The notes beneath the pieces are model-generated. The model was not told the origin of the DNA. It saw only the letters and a program-made list of their open reading frames with translations, and made no database searches. 32,312 nucleotides of DNA, from the NCBI GenBank assembly GCA_017626325.1, contig JAGAIZ010000006.1, forward strand, positions 1 to 32,312, in the 5' to 3' direction. The translations under genes and the position numbers were made by a program. Position 1 is the first letter of the stretch. Every line of letters begins with the position of its first letter. Below are positions 8,194 to 16,610 of the stretch, one piece after another. Source of the DNA: Lachnospiraceae bacterium (GTDB lineage Bacteria; Bacillota; Clostridia; Lachnospirales; Lachnospiraceae).

Positions 8194-11100
8194 ATGGCAA
8201 TTTCCTTTACAGAGAAACAGCAGCAGGTAATCGATACCCACGGCTGCAACCTGCTGGTGTCTGCAGCGGCAGGTTCCGGCAAGACAGCGGTGCTGGTGGA
8301 ACGGATCGTGAACATGGTATGCGAAGGAGAGCCGCCGGTGGATATCGACCGGCTGTTGGTGGTGACTTTCACCAATGCCGCGGCAGCGGAGATGCGGGAG
8401 CGTATCAGCAGAAGGTTAAATGACAGGCTGGCGGCTGCCCCGGAGAACGAGCATCTGCAGCGGCAGGCCACATTGATTCATAATGCGCAGATTACTACCA
8501 TAGACAGCTTCTGTCTGTCGGTGCTGCGCAACCAGTTCCATACCATCGGCTTAGACCCCGGCTTCCGCATCGGCGAAGAAGGGGAACTGAAGCTGCTTCG
8601 GCAGGATGTGCTGGCGCAGGTTCTGGAGGACTGCTATGACAGGGCGGAGCCCGCGTTCTTAAACTGTATGGAATATTTCAGCGCGGGAAGCCGGGATGAA
8701 GCGGTGGAGGAAATCATTCTCAAGCTGTATGATTTCGCCATGAGCTATCCTTTCCCCGAACAGTGGCTTATGGAGCGTAAGCAGGATTATGAAGTGCCGG
8801 AGGGAGGACTGGGAGCGCTGCCCTGGATGACAGAGTGTATGCGGCGGACGAAGCTTCTGCTGCAGGGCTGTGTCTCGAAGCTGGAGACGGCGATTCGTAT
8901 GTGCGAAGAGCCGGACGGGCCTTATCCCTATGGAGAACTCCTGGAACGGGAGAAGGAGATGGTCGAAGGGCTGCTTGGAAGGTGCGGCAATTATGATGAA
9001 ACCGCCGCCGCTTTCGGCGCGCTTGTCTTCGACAGGCTGCCTTCTAAGAAGGATGCGTCCATCGATCCTGCGAAACGGGAGGCGGCGAAGAACCTCCGCA
9101 ATGAGGTCAAAGCCCGGCTTGGCGAACTGCAGAAGCGGTATTTTAACCAGACAGAGGAGCAGATTCTTGCGCAGATGGCAGTCTGCGGGGAAGCCGTCAG
9201 CGCCCTGATTGACGTGGCGCTTGCGTTCAAAGAAGCTTTTGATAAGAAGAAGCGGGACAAAAACGTGCTGGATTTCGATGATATCGAGCATTTCGCCCTG
9301 TCTGTGCTGGTGCGCAGGGAGGACGACGGTACGTGCGCGCCCACGCAGACCGCTCTGGAATACCGCGGCTATTTCCATGAGATCCTGATCGACGAGTATC
9401 AGGACAGCAATCTGGTGCAGGAATATCTATTATCCTGTATCTCCGGCGAGGATGAGGGCAGATATAACCGCTTCATGGTAGGGGATGTGAAGCAGAGCAT
9501 CTATAAGTTCCGTCTGGCAAGACCGGAGCTTTTCCTTGAGAAGTATGAAGCGTATGGGAAGGCGGAGCAGGAAGGGAATCCTGCCGCCCGTAAAATCGAC
9601 CTGCATCAGAATTTCAGAAGCTGCCCCGAAGTACTGGCAAGCACCAATGCGGTATTCGAGCGCCTTATGGGCAAGGAGGTGGGCGGCATCGTCTATGACG
9701 ATCTGGCGGCGCTCCATCCCGGCGCGGTCTATCCGCCGCTTTCTGGCAGAGAGACGGAGCTTCTGCTGTTTCAGACGCGGGAGAAGCCGGAGGATATCTC
9801 TGTGAAAGAGCAGGAAGCCTATGGCGTGGCAGGGAAGATCAAGGAACTGATGCGGGAGTTTCGGGTGGTGGATAAGGAAAGCGGAGAGCTCCGCAGGCCT
9901 GCTTTCCGGGATATTGTGATTTTGCTTCGTACTACGGCAGGCTGGGACGACGTCTTCAAACGGGTGCTGGAAGGAGAAGGCATTCCTGTGCATATGACGT
10001 CCCGCACCGGGTATTTTGCGGCAGGCGAGGTGCAGGAGCTTCTGCATTTTCTGCGCATCCTTGATAATCCGCTGCAGGATATTCCGCTCTATGGCGTGAT
10101 GCATTCTGTCCTGGGCGGCTTTACGGAGGAAGAGATCGCACTCGTTCGGGCGGCGTATCCGAAGAAGCAGTATCTCTATGACGCGGTGAAGCTGTGCGGG
10201 CAATATGAAGACGGAAACGGGCAGGGAGTCAATGCGCCGGAGCAGTCAAATGAAAAGGCGGGCGAAGAAGAAAGGTTTGATCTGACAGCATTGCGCGGCA
10301 AAGTGCGCGGCTTTTGTGAGAAGCTGGAACGCTACCGCGACATGGCGGCGTATCTTTCGGTTCATGAACTGCTGCAGGTGATTCTGCGGGAAACTGCCTA
10401 TCTGGATTATGTGTCGGTCAGGCCGGAGGGGAACAGGCGCCGCGCCAATGTAGAGATGCTGCTCGTGAAGGCCGCGGATTATGAGAAGACCAGCTATTAC
10501 GGACTGTATCATTTCCTGCGCTATATGGAGCAGTTGGAGAAATACGAGGTAGATTACGGCGAAGCCGGTATGCAGGATGAGAACGCGGACGTGGTGCGGA
10601 TTATGAGCATCCATAAGAGCAAAGGTCTGGAATTCCCGATCTGCTTCGTCTCCGGTCTGGCCAAGGGCTTCCAGACGAAGGATATTACGGCGCATCTGGT
10701 GGCGGACGTGGATGCCGGAATCGGCGTGGATTACGTGAATCCTGCGCTGCGCGTCAGAGGGCGGAGCCTGCGCCGCAATGCGATTGCGGATAAGCTGCAG
10801 GCGGATAATCTGGCGGAAGAACTGCGGGTGTTCTATGTGGCGATGACGAGGGCGAAGGAGAAGCTGGTTCTGACCGGTACGCTGAAAGCGCCGGAGAAGA
10901 CGGCGGCATCCCTTCTGCCTTTGCGGCTCCTGCTTACCCGGAAGAGAGAAGAGACGCTTCTGCCCTATGACGTACTGCTTGACAGCGGCAGCTTTTTAGA
11001 GCTTATTTTGTCCGCTCTTGCCGGGAACAAATGCATGGATGAATTCTATTTGGCGTGCGGGTTTAAGCCATACGGTCAGGGCGCATATTACGAACAGGAT

Positions 11101-11985
11101 ATGAAGGTCAGAATCTCCCTTTCCGGCTGGGAAGAAATCGTAGAGGATTCTCTGGAAGAAGCTGTCTGCAGAGAGGATGCCGAAAGACGGCTTGTGCTTT
11201 CTGATGCCATACAGGATGTGGACAGAGAACTTATGACATTGATGTCGGAAAAATTCGCTTATCGCTATGCCTTTGATAATCTGAAAGACCTGTATACGAA
11301 GACTACCGTATCGGAACTGAAAAAGGCAGGGATGCAGGAAGAAATGGACTTTTCCTTCAAGCTCTATGAGGAAGAGACGGTTACGCCTTATCTGCCCCGG
11401 TTTCTTAAGACGGAGAGCCATGTGACGGGTACGGCCAGGGGCAGCGCGTTCCATAAGGTGATGGAACTCTTTGACTTCTCGAAATTAACGGATGAGATCA
11501 GTGCGGACAGGCAGGCAGCGGCGGCGCTGCTGGAAGAGCAGATGGAACAGATGCGGGCGATGGGCAGGCTTTCCGAAGAGTACTACATAGCGATCGTACC
11601 GGCGAAGATTGCAGCCTTTCTGCAAACCGGCACGGCGCGGCGTATGGCGGATGCCGCCAGAGCGGGCAGACTTTATAAGGAGCAGCCCTTTGTGATGGGC
11701 CTTCCCGCGAACTTGCTTAAGAGCGCCTTTCCGGCGGAGGAGACCGTGCTGATTCAGGGAATTATCGACGTATTCTTCGAGGAAGAAGACGGTTATGTAG
11801 TATTGGATTATAAGACCGACGCGGTGGAGAAGGCGGAAGAACTGGTGAACCGGTATCAGGTGCAGCTTGCGTATTACGCCCGGGCGCTGGAGCAATTGTC
11901 CGGCTGTCACGCAGACGGCACAGGACGGCGGGTGAAGGAGAAAATAATCTATTCCTTTAAGCTGGGGGAAGAGATCGTGCTCTAA
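8194..11985 (+). CDS. addA: ATP-dependent helicase/nuclease subunit A
   Basis: UvrD/Rep-type (superfamily 1A) helicase with a C-terminal nuclease, partner of AddB. 1263 residues, normal length. In order: Q-motif FTEKQQQVID (5-14), Walker A AAGSGKT (25-31), Walker B region DEYQD (400-404), GDVKQS (from 430), SIHKSKGLEF (from 805; H807), and the C-terminal nuclease with H1087, D1192 and L-D-Y-K-T-D (1204-1209; D1205, K1207). All essential motifs are intact, so the enzyme should have both helicase and nuclease activity. It sits 5 bases downstream of addB, surely one operon, and ends against a strong terminator shared with the convergent gene. The stretch 11986-12074 holds no gene. Confidence 0.96.
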   Translation: MAISFTEKQQQVIDTHGCNLLVSAAAGSGKTAVLVERIVNMVCEGEPPVDIDRLLVVTFTNAAAAEMRERISRRLNDRLAAAPENEHLQRQATLIHNAQITTIDSFCLSVLRNQFHTIGLDPGFRIGEEGELKLLRQDVLAQVLEDCYDRAEPAFLNCMEYFSAGSRDEAVEEIILKLYDFAMSYPFPEQWLMERKQDYEVPEGGLGALPWMTECMRRTKLLLQGCVSKLETAIRMCEEPDGPYPYGELLEREKEMVEGLLGRCGNYDETAAAFGALVFDRLPSKKDASIDPAKREAAKNLRNEVKARLGELQKRYFNQTEEQILAQMAVCGEAVSALIDVALAFKEAFDKKKRDKNVLDFDDIEHFALSVLVRREDDGTCAPTQTALEYRGYFHEILIDEYQDSNLVQEYLLSCISGEDEGRYNRFMVGDVKQSIYKFRLARPELFLEKYEAYGKAEQEGNPAARKIDLHQNFRSCPEVLASTNAVFERLMGKEVGGIVYDDLAALHPGAVYPPLSGRETELLLFQTREKPEDISVKEQEAYGVAGKIKELMREFRVVDKESGELRRPAFRDIVILLRTTAGWDDVFKRVLEGEGIPVHMTSRTGYFAAGEVQELLHFLRILDNPLQDIPLYGVMHSVLGGFTEEEIALVRAAYPKKQYLYDAVKLCGQYEDGNGQGVNAPEQSNEKAGEEERFDLTALRGKVRGFCEKLERYRDMAAYLSVHELLQVILRETAYLDYVSVRPEGNRRRANVEMLLVKAADYEKTSYYGLYHFLRYMEQLEKYEVDYGEAGMQDENADVVRIMSIHKSKGLEFPICFVSGLAKGFQTKDITAHLVADVDAGIGVDYVNPALRVRGRSLRRNAIADKLQADNLAEELRVFYVAMTRAKEKLVLTGTLKAPEKTAASLLPLRLLLTRKREETLLPYDVLLDSGSFLELILSALAGNKCMDEFYLACGFKPYGQGAYYEQDMKVRISLSGWEEIVEDSLEEAVCREDAERRLVLSDAIQDVDRELMTLMSEKFAYRYAFDNLKDLYTKTTVSELKKAGMQEEMDFSFKLYEEETVTPYLPRFLKTESHVTGTARGSAFHKVMELFDFSKLTDEISADRQAAAALLEEQMEQMRAMGRLSEEYYIAIVPAKIAAFLQTGTARRMADAARAGRLYKEQPFVMGLPANLLKSAFPAEETVLIQGIIDVFFEEEDGYVVLDYKTDAVEKAEELVNRYQVQLAYYARALEQLSGCHADGTGRRVKEKIIYSFKLGEEIVL

Positions 11986-12074
11986 GTGCGGGAGTATCGC
12001 CAGCAGGAGAGACACAGTGTGGCAGTATCGTCTGCAACAGAGGCGCAGTGTGGCGGCATGCGAAAGGGCACAAA

Positions 12075-12112
12075 GGCGGCGGGACAAACATAAGAGAAGT
12101 TGTCCCGCCGCC
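12075..12112. terminator. Bidirectional terminator between addA and the DHH gene
   Basis: GGCGGCGGGACAA (12075-12087) and TTGTCCCGCCGCC (12100-12112) form a perfect 13-bp stem with a 12-base loop. CAAA precedes and CGTTTG follows, so either strand gives a short U tract. It separates convergent transcription units. Confidence 0.8.
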
Positions 12113-12133
12113 CGTTTGCTGTCTGGGGTTCAC

Positions 12134-13069
12134 CTACTTCGCATCCGGATAATAGGTGTCATAATTCACGATCTCATCTAACAGCTTCGGAAGCTGTTCC
12201 TCCATCACCTCATCCGCGAACTGACAAGTACCTACAGCCTTGTGACCGCCGCCGCCGTATTTGAGCATCAGGCTTCCTACGTTGACATGGGAGGTTCTGT
12301 TTAGGACGCTGTAGCCTACAGCGGCGGAGCAGCCCTTACCGCCCTTGCCGTTGACGATCCAGACGGAGATATTCTGTTCCGGGTACATGCTGTAGATCAG
12401 GAAACGGTTGCCGGAATAGATAGGGTCTACGCCGCGCAGATCGGAGATGATGACGTCCTTTTCCACACGGGTGTGCGCATGAACCATCTCACGGAATTTC
12501 TCGTCCTGCTCTTTATAGATGGCGATACGTTCCTGCACGTCCGGCAGCGCCAGAATCTCTTCGGTATTCATGGTGCGGCAGCATTCCATCAGCTTCTCCA
12601 TCAACTGATAGTTGGAAATGGTGAAATTACGCCATCTTCCAAGCCCGGTTCTGGGATCCATCAGGAAACCGATCAGAATCCAGCCTTCGGGGTTCTGGAT
12701 TTCGTCGATCGTCAGGTTGCCGGAATCTACCTTGTCCACAGCGGACATCATATCGTCGAAGTGGGAGAAACGTTCCCTGCCGCCGTAATATTCATAGATA
12801 ATGCGCGCGCAGGAAGGGGTGATGCGGCTTTCTCCTTTATATTTGCCGGCAAGCTGATTGCGCTCATGCTCGCTGGAGTGGTGGTCGAACCAGAGTCCGC
12901 AGCCCTCCACGAAGGGAACGTTTGCCAGTACGTCATTTTCTGTAATTTCTACCAAGCCATCCTGCAAATCCTTGGGATGGGCGAATTTCCAGCTATCGAT
13001 CAGCCCTATCTCTTTTAACAGGGCGCCGCATGCCAGACCGTCGAAGTCGGAACGGGTTACTAATCTCAT
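12134..13069 (-). CDS. DHH-family phosphoesterase
   Basis: A 311-residue cytoplasmic metal-dependent phosphoesterase. N-terminal motif with D8 and D10 (TRSDFDG), the name-giving D62-H63-H64 (FDHH), a further conserved aspartate in SAVDKVD (D112), and the C-terminal DHHA1-type loop YGGGGHKAVG (271-280) are visible. The family includes NrnA nanoRNases, c-di-AMP phosphodiesterases, exopolyphosphatases and RecJ; length and lack of extra domains exclude GdpP and RecJ but do not fix the substrate. Start ATG has AAAGGAG 12 bases upstream on the minus strand. It is monocistronic, convergent with addA and divergent from ktrB. The K+ genes next door make a link to c-di-AMP tempting, but this is only suggestion. 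Confidence 0.85.
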   Translation of the reverse strand: MRLVTRSDFDGLACGALLKEIGLIDSWKFAHPKDLQDGLVEITENDVLANVPFVEGCGLWFDHHSSEHERNQLAGKYKGESRITPSCARIIYEYYGGRERFSHFDDMMSAVDKVDSGNLTIDEIQNPEGWILIGFLMDPRTGLGRWRNFTISNYQLMEKLMECCRTMNTEEILALPDVQERIAIYKEQDEKFREMVHAHTRVEKDVIISDLRGVDPIYSGNRFLIYSMYPEQNISVWIVNGKGGKGCSAAVGYSVLNRTSHVNVGSLMLKYGGGGHKAVGTCQFADEVMEEQLPKLLDEIVNYDTYYPDAK

Positions 13070-13131
13070 CGTAAATAATCTCCTTTGCCTGTATAGTCTG
13101 CGTTGTATGTATGGTATCTGTCGTTATGAAA

Positions 13132-13160
13132 ATTATAGCCAATATAACACGCTTTTTCAA
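13132..13160 (-). promoter_or_regulatory. Promoter of the DHH phosphoesterase gene
   Basis: Reading the minus strand: TTGAAA (complement of 13155-13160), 17-base spacer, TATAAT (complement of 13132-13137). An A/T-rich inverted repeat, CGCTTTTT/AAAAAGCG across 13150-13172, overlaps the -35 box and might be an operator. Confidence 0.7.
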
Positions 13161-13226
13161 GAAAAAAAAGCGAACTTTACGGAACTTGGAGAGGGAATCG
13201 TCCAAAGCGCGGCGGACGGATTTCGA

Positions 13227-13255
13227 TTGCGGCTAAAGAGCATGTGTGGTATCAT
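13227..13255 (+). promoter_or_regulatory. Promoter of the ktrB-led operon
   Basis: TTGCGG (13227-13232), 17-base spacer, TATCAT (13250-13255) preceded by TGG, which makes an extended -10. The leader to ktrB is about 118 bases; I looked for, and did not see, the conserved core of the c-di-AMP (ydaO) riboswitch that often precedes ktr genes. Confidence 0.5.
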
Positions 13256-13379
13256 GATTTAAGTCATTCATTCGGGAAATGCTAAAGACAGATTAAGCCG
13301 GATGGATGAAAAGACAGAATTGTGAAAGATAACAGGTAAAGGCAACGCATGTTATAAGTTTAACATGGTAAGGACTGGC

Positions 13380-14783
13380 ATGGAGAAAAGAGAACGCAAA
13401 AGAAAATTTCCTGTTAAAAGGGAAGAGATTAAAAGGGCGTACAAGATGCGCAAGAGACGGTTTTCGTCCTCTCAGATCATTATGCTCAGCTTTATGGGCG
13501 TTATCCTGCTGGGGAGCATGCTTCTTATGCTGCCCTGGGCGACGAAGGAGCGGGGCGGCGCGTCTTTTTTGGATGCGCTTTTCACAGCGACTTCCGCGGC
13601 ATGTGTGACAGGGCTTGTAACCCAGGATACGGCGACTTACTGGTCGGTGTTTGGCAAGGCCGTGATCCTGTGCCTGATTCAGATCGGAGGCCTGGGCGTG
13701 ATCACCATAGCCATCCTGATTACGAGGCTGTCGGGCAGGAAGATCGGGCTGATGCAGCGAAGCACCATGCAGGAGGCGATTGCCGCGCCCCAGATGGGCG
13801 GTATCGTGAGGCTGACGGCTTTTATCTTTAAGACGGTGCTGGCAATAGAAGCGTTTGGCGCGGTTTTGCTTATGCCGGCCATGATACCGCGGTTCGGCGT
13901 AATCAGGGGCATAGGCTACAGCGCGTTTCATTCGGTTTCCGCTTTCTGCAACGCTGGCTTTGACTTGATGGGGGTCAATGGGAAATATTCTTCCCTGACG
14001 GCGTTTACGGCAGACCCGTTGGTAAATATTGTGATTATGTTCCTGATTATCTCAGGCGGTATCGGTTTTTTGACCTGGGACGATATGCGGAAGAATAAAT
14101 GGCGGATTCACAGATACCGGATGCAGAGCAGAGTGATCGTGGTGGTGACGGTAATCTTGCTGGTTCTGCCTGCGGTCTATTTCTATTTCTGCGAGTTCGG
14201 ACGAGACGTATGGAGCGGCATGACGACGTCCGAGAGGATACTTAGCGCCATGTTCCAGTCTGTGACGCTGCGCACGGCGGGCTTTAATACGGTGGACTTA
14301 ACGCAGATGACGGAGCCGGGGCAGATGATTATGATTCTGCTGATGCTGGTGGGCGGTTCACCCGGTTCCACGGCGGGCGGCATGAAAACCACCACACTGG
14401 CGGTACTGATCGCCACGGCGGCGGCAGTCTTTAAACGCAGGCCAAACGCCCATCTCTTGGGCAGGAGGATTCCGGGCGACACGGCGCATTATGCGGCTAC
14501 GGTGCTGATGATGTATCTGTCGCTGTTTCTGGCAGGCGGTATTTTCATCGGCTATGCGGAGGGCATCCCCATGATGCCGGCGTTGTTTGAGGCAGCTTCC
14601 GCCATCGGTACGGTAGGGCTTTCCTTAAGCGGCACGCCGACGTTCGGCGCCGCGTCCAAGCTGGTGCTGATCGCGCTGATGTTTATGGGGCGTGTGGGCG
14701 GCATGACCATCGTATACGCGGCGCTTTCCAGAAAGAAACCTTATGTTTCCGAGCTTCCGCAGGAGAAAATTATGGTAGGGTAG
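13380..14783 (+). CDS. ktrB: K+ channel-like uptake subunit, KtrB/TrkH family
   Basis: Membrane subunit of a Ktr/Trk potassium uptake system. From ATG 13380 the protein has 467 residues: a very basic N-terminal tail of about 30 residues, then the four membrane-pore-membrane units of the family. The four selectivity-filter glycines are visible in CVTGL (G78), FCNAGFD (G193), LRTAGFN (G301) and GTVGLS (G413). ATG 13380 is preferred over 13365 because AAGGA sits 6 bases upstream; ATG 13446 at the end of the basic tail is a third option. ktrA follows after 12 bases. TrkH proteins are close relatives; the size and the single-RCK-unit partner favour Ktr. Confidence 0.9.
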   Translation: MEKRERKRKFPVKREEIKRAYKMRKRRFSSSQIIMLSFMGVILLGSMLLMLPWATKERGGASFLDALFTATSAACVTGLVTQDTATYWSVFGKAVILCLIQIGGLGVITIAILITRLSGRKIGLMQRSTMQEAIAAPQMGGIVRLTAFIFKTVLAIEAFGAVLLMPAMIPRFGVIRGIGYSAFHSVSAFCNAGFDLMGVNGKYSSLTAFTADPLVNIVIMFLIISGGIGFLTWDDMRKNKWRIHRYRMQSRVIVVVTVILLVLPAVYFYFCEFGRDVWSGMTTSERILSAMFQSVTLRTAGFNTVDLTQMTEPGQMIMILLMLVGGSPGSTAGGMKTTTLAVLIATAAAVFKRRPNAHLLGRRIPGDTAHYAATVLMMYLSLFLAGGIFIGYAEGIPMMPALFEAASAIGTVGLSLSGTPTFGAASKLVLIALMFMGRVGGMTIVYAALSRKKPYVSELPQEKIMVG

Positions 14784-14795
14784 GAGGAGATGCAT

Positions 14796-15443
14796 ATGAA
14801 ATCAGTCTTACTGATTGGACTGGGACGTTTCGGCAGACATATTGCCGAGAAATTATATGAACTGAACCATCAGGTTATGGCGGTGGATAAGAAGGAAGAA
14901 AGGGTGGACGCGGTGCTGCCCTTTGTCACCAACGCGCAGATCGGCGACAGCACCAACGCGGATTTTCTGCTGTCCCTTGGCATCCGCAATTTTGACCTTT
15001 GTATTGTTGCCATAGGCGACGACTTCCAGAGCTCCCTGGAGACTACGTCTTTGTTAAAAGAGCTTGGCGGCAGGCTGGTGGTGTCGAGAGCGGCGGGGGA
15101 CGTGCAGGCGAAATTCCTCTTAAGAAACGGGGCGGACGAGATCGTATACCCGGAGAGGGAGGTGGCCAACTGGACCGCCATACGCTACAGCTCCGACCAT
15201 ATTTTTGACTATATCGAGCTGGATGAGGAACACGCGATCTTTGAAATCGAGACGCCGGAGGCCTGGAAGGGCAGGACGGTAGGAGAACTGGATATCCGCA
15301 AAAGGTATAATCTGAATATTATGGCGCTGAAGCAGGAGGGCGGGCTGAATCTGTCCGTTGCCCCGGAGACGCGCCTGGAGCAGGGACAGACCATGCTGGT
15401 GCTGGGGACCCTCAGGGAACTGCAGAAGGTCTTCCATGTTTAA
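14796..15443 (+). CDS. ktrA: K+ uptake regulatory subunit, KtrA/TrkA family (RCK domains)
   Basis: Cytoplasmic ring subunit that gates KtrB on binding nucleotides. 215 residues: an RCK-N Rossmann domain starting with GLGRFG (8-13) and an acidic residue after the second strand (MAVDKKEE), then an RCK-C domain from about residue 135. In characterised KtrA the N domain binds ATP/ADP or NAD(H) and the C domain can bind c-di-AMP; that is family knowledge, not seen here. ATG 14796 gives an ideal 8-base distance to AGGAGG, whereas ATG 14790 would be only two bases from it. Only 18 bases separate its stop from the next gene, a sugar sensor, so the operon may continue. Confidence 0.9.
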   Translation: MKSVLLIGLGRFGRHIAEKLYELNHQVMAVDKKEERVDAVLPFVTNAQIGDSTNADFLLSLGIRNFDLCIVAIGDDFQSSLETTSLLKELGGRLVVSRAAGDVQAKFLLRNGADEIVYPEREVANWTAIRYSSDHIFDYIELDEEHAIFEIETPEAWKGRTVGELDIRKRYNLNIMALKQEGGLNLSVAPETRLEQGQTMLVLGTLRELQKVFHV

Positions 15444-15461
15444 CAGGGCGGGGAAAGCGCA

Positions 15462-16610
15462 TTGAAGAAGACAGGAAACAAACAGGAACAACGGAATAAG
15501 AAGCCCTATATGTGGACCACGCTCCTGACGGCGCTGTGCGTCATTCTCACGGTGGCGATGGCTGTTTACGTCATCTGGTTCTATCAGAGCGGTCTGGTGG
15601 AGGAGACGGAGCGGGAGGTCTATGATAAATATTACGTTCTGATAACGGAGGACAGCAAATCCGCTTTCTGGCAGTCGGTGTACGAGGGCGCCTGCGAGCG
15701 GGCGCTGGAGGAGAACGCCTATGTGGACTGGCTGGGGGAGCAGTTCTTCGAGAAGTACAGCGTGGAGGAACTGATGCGGATTGCTACCGCTTCTGCTGTG
15801 GACGGCATCATCGTGACTGCTAATGAGAACGAAGGGCTGACGGAACTGATCGATCAGGCGGCGGCAGCGGGCATTCCGGTGGTGACGCTCTATGGCGACA
15901 ATACGAAGAGCGCCAGATGCAGTTTCGTTGGCGTGGGAAGCTATAACCTGGGACGGGAGTATGGCAGGCAGGTATTAGCAATCATAAGCGACAGGCGGCA
16001 AGAGGCGGCGAAGGTACAGGAAGCGCAGGATGCGGTGCTGGAAGGCCGGGCGGCTGCGGGGGCGGCCGGCAGGGACGGGAGCGCACAGCCTGTCAGGGTG
16101 GCGGTGCTTGTGAACGCCTATGCCCAGGACATGGATCAGAACATCCTCTGTTCCGGCATTCAGGAAACCATCGAGCAGGAGTTTGGCGCGGAGAGCGGAA
16201 TTGAACTGTCGCTTCTCTCAGTGGACGATACCAACGCTTTCTCTGTGGAGGAATCTATCCGTGATATTTTCATGGAGCAGGAGACGCCGGACATTATCAT
16301 CTGTCTGAATGAACTGACTACCACCTGCGTCTATCAGGCGGTGGTGGATTATAATAAAGTAGGAGAAGTCAGCATCCTTGGCTATTATGATTCCGACACG
16401 ATCATCAATGCCATTGACAGGAATGTCATTTATGCCACGGTGGCAATCGACACCAGACAGATGGGCGCTTTCTGTATCGACGCTTTGCAGGAGTACCATG
16501 AGCTTGGCTATACCAGCCAGTATTTTACGGCGGACGTCAGGCTGATTCGGAAGGAGAATGTGACGGAGTACCTGCAGAAAGGAGAGGGTGACGATGAAAC
16601 TGCGCAGTAA
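15462..16610 (+). CDS. Membrane-anchored sugar-binding sensor protein (XylFII-like)
   Basis: A 382-residue protein with a basic N-terminus, one membrane helix (about 18-41) and an extracellular periplasmic-binding-protein type 1 fold (from about 55). It has no lipobox, so it is held by the helix. The order anchored binding protein, LytS-type kinase, YesN-type regulator matches the XylFII-LytS-YesN xylose-sensing systems of clostridia, in which the binding protein is the kinase's ligand-sensing partner. I therefore infer a sugar-sensor role; the ligand is not proven. Start is TTG 15462 behind GGCGGGG; the next possible start, ATG 15510, would remove the basic tail. A Gln/Ala/Glu/Gly-rich insertion at about 178-209 looks like a flexible loop between the lobes. 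Its end overlaps the kinase gene by 17 bases. Confidence 0.75.
   Translation: MKKTGNKQEQRNKKPYMWTTLLTALCVILTVAMAVYVIWFYQSGLVEETEREVYDKYYVLITEDSKSAFWQSVYEGACERALEENAYVDWLGEQFFEKYSVEELMRIATASAVDGIIVTANENEGLTELIDQAAAAGIPVVTLYGDNTKSARCSFVGVGSYNLGREYGRQVLAIISDRRQEAAKVQEAQDAVLEGRAAAGAAGRDGSAQPVRVAVLVNAYAQDMDQNILCSGIQETIEQEFGAESGIELSLLSVDDTNAFSVEESIRDIFMEQETPDIIICLNELTTTCVYQAVVDYNKVGEVSILGYYDSDTIINAIDRNVIYATVAIDTRQMGAFCIDALQEYHELGYTSQYFTADVRLIRKENVTEYLQKGEGDDETAQ

Noticed and set aside
13262-13379. c-di-AMP (ydaO-type) riboswitch ahead of ktrB
   Set aside because: Leader length is borderline and I could not find the conserved core; a covariance-model search would decide.
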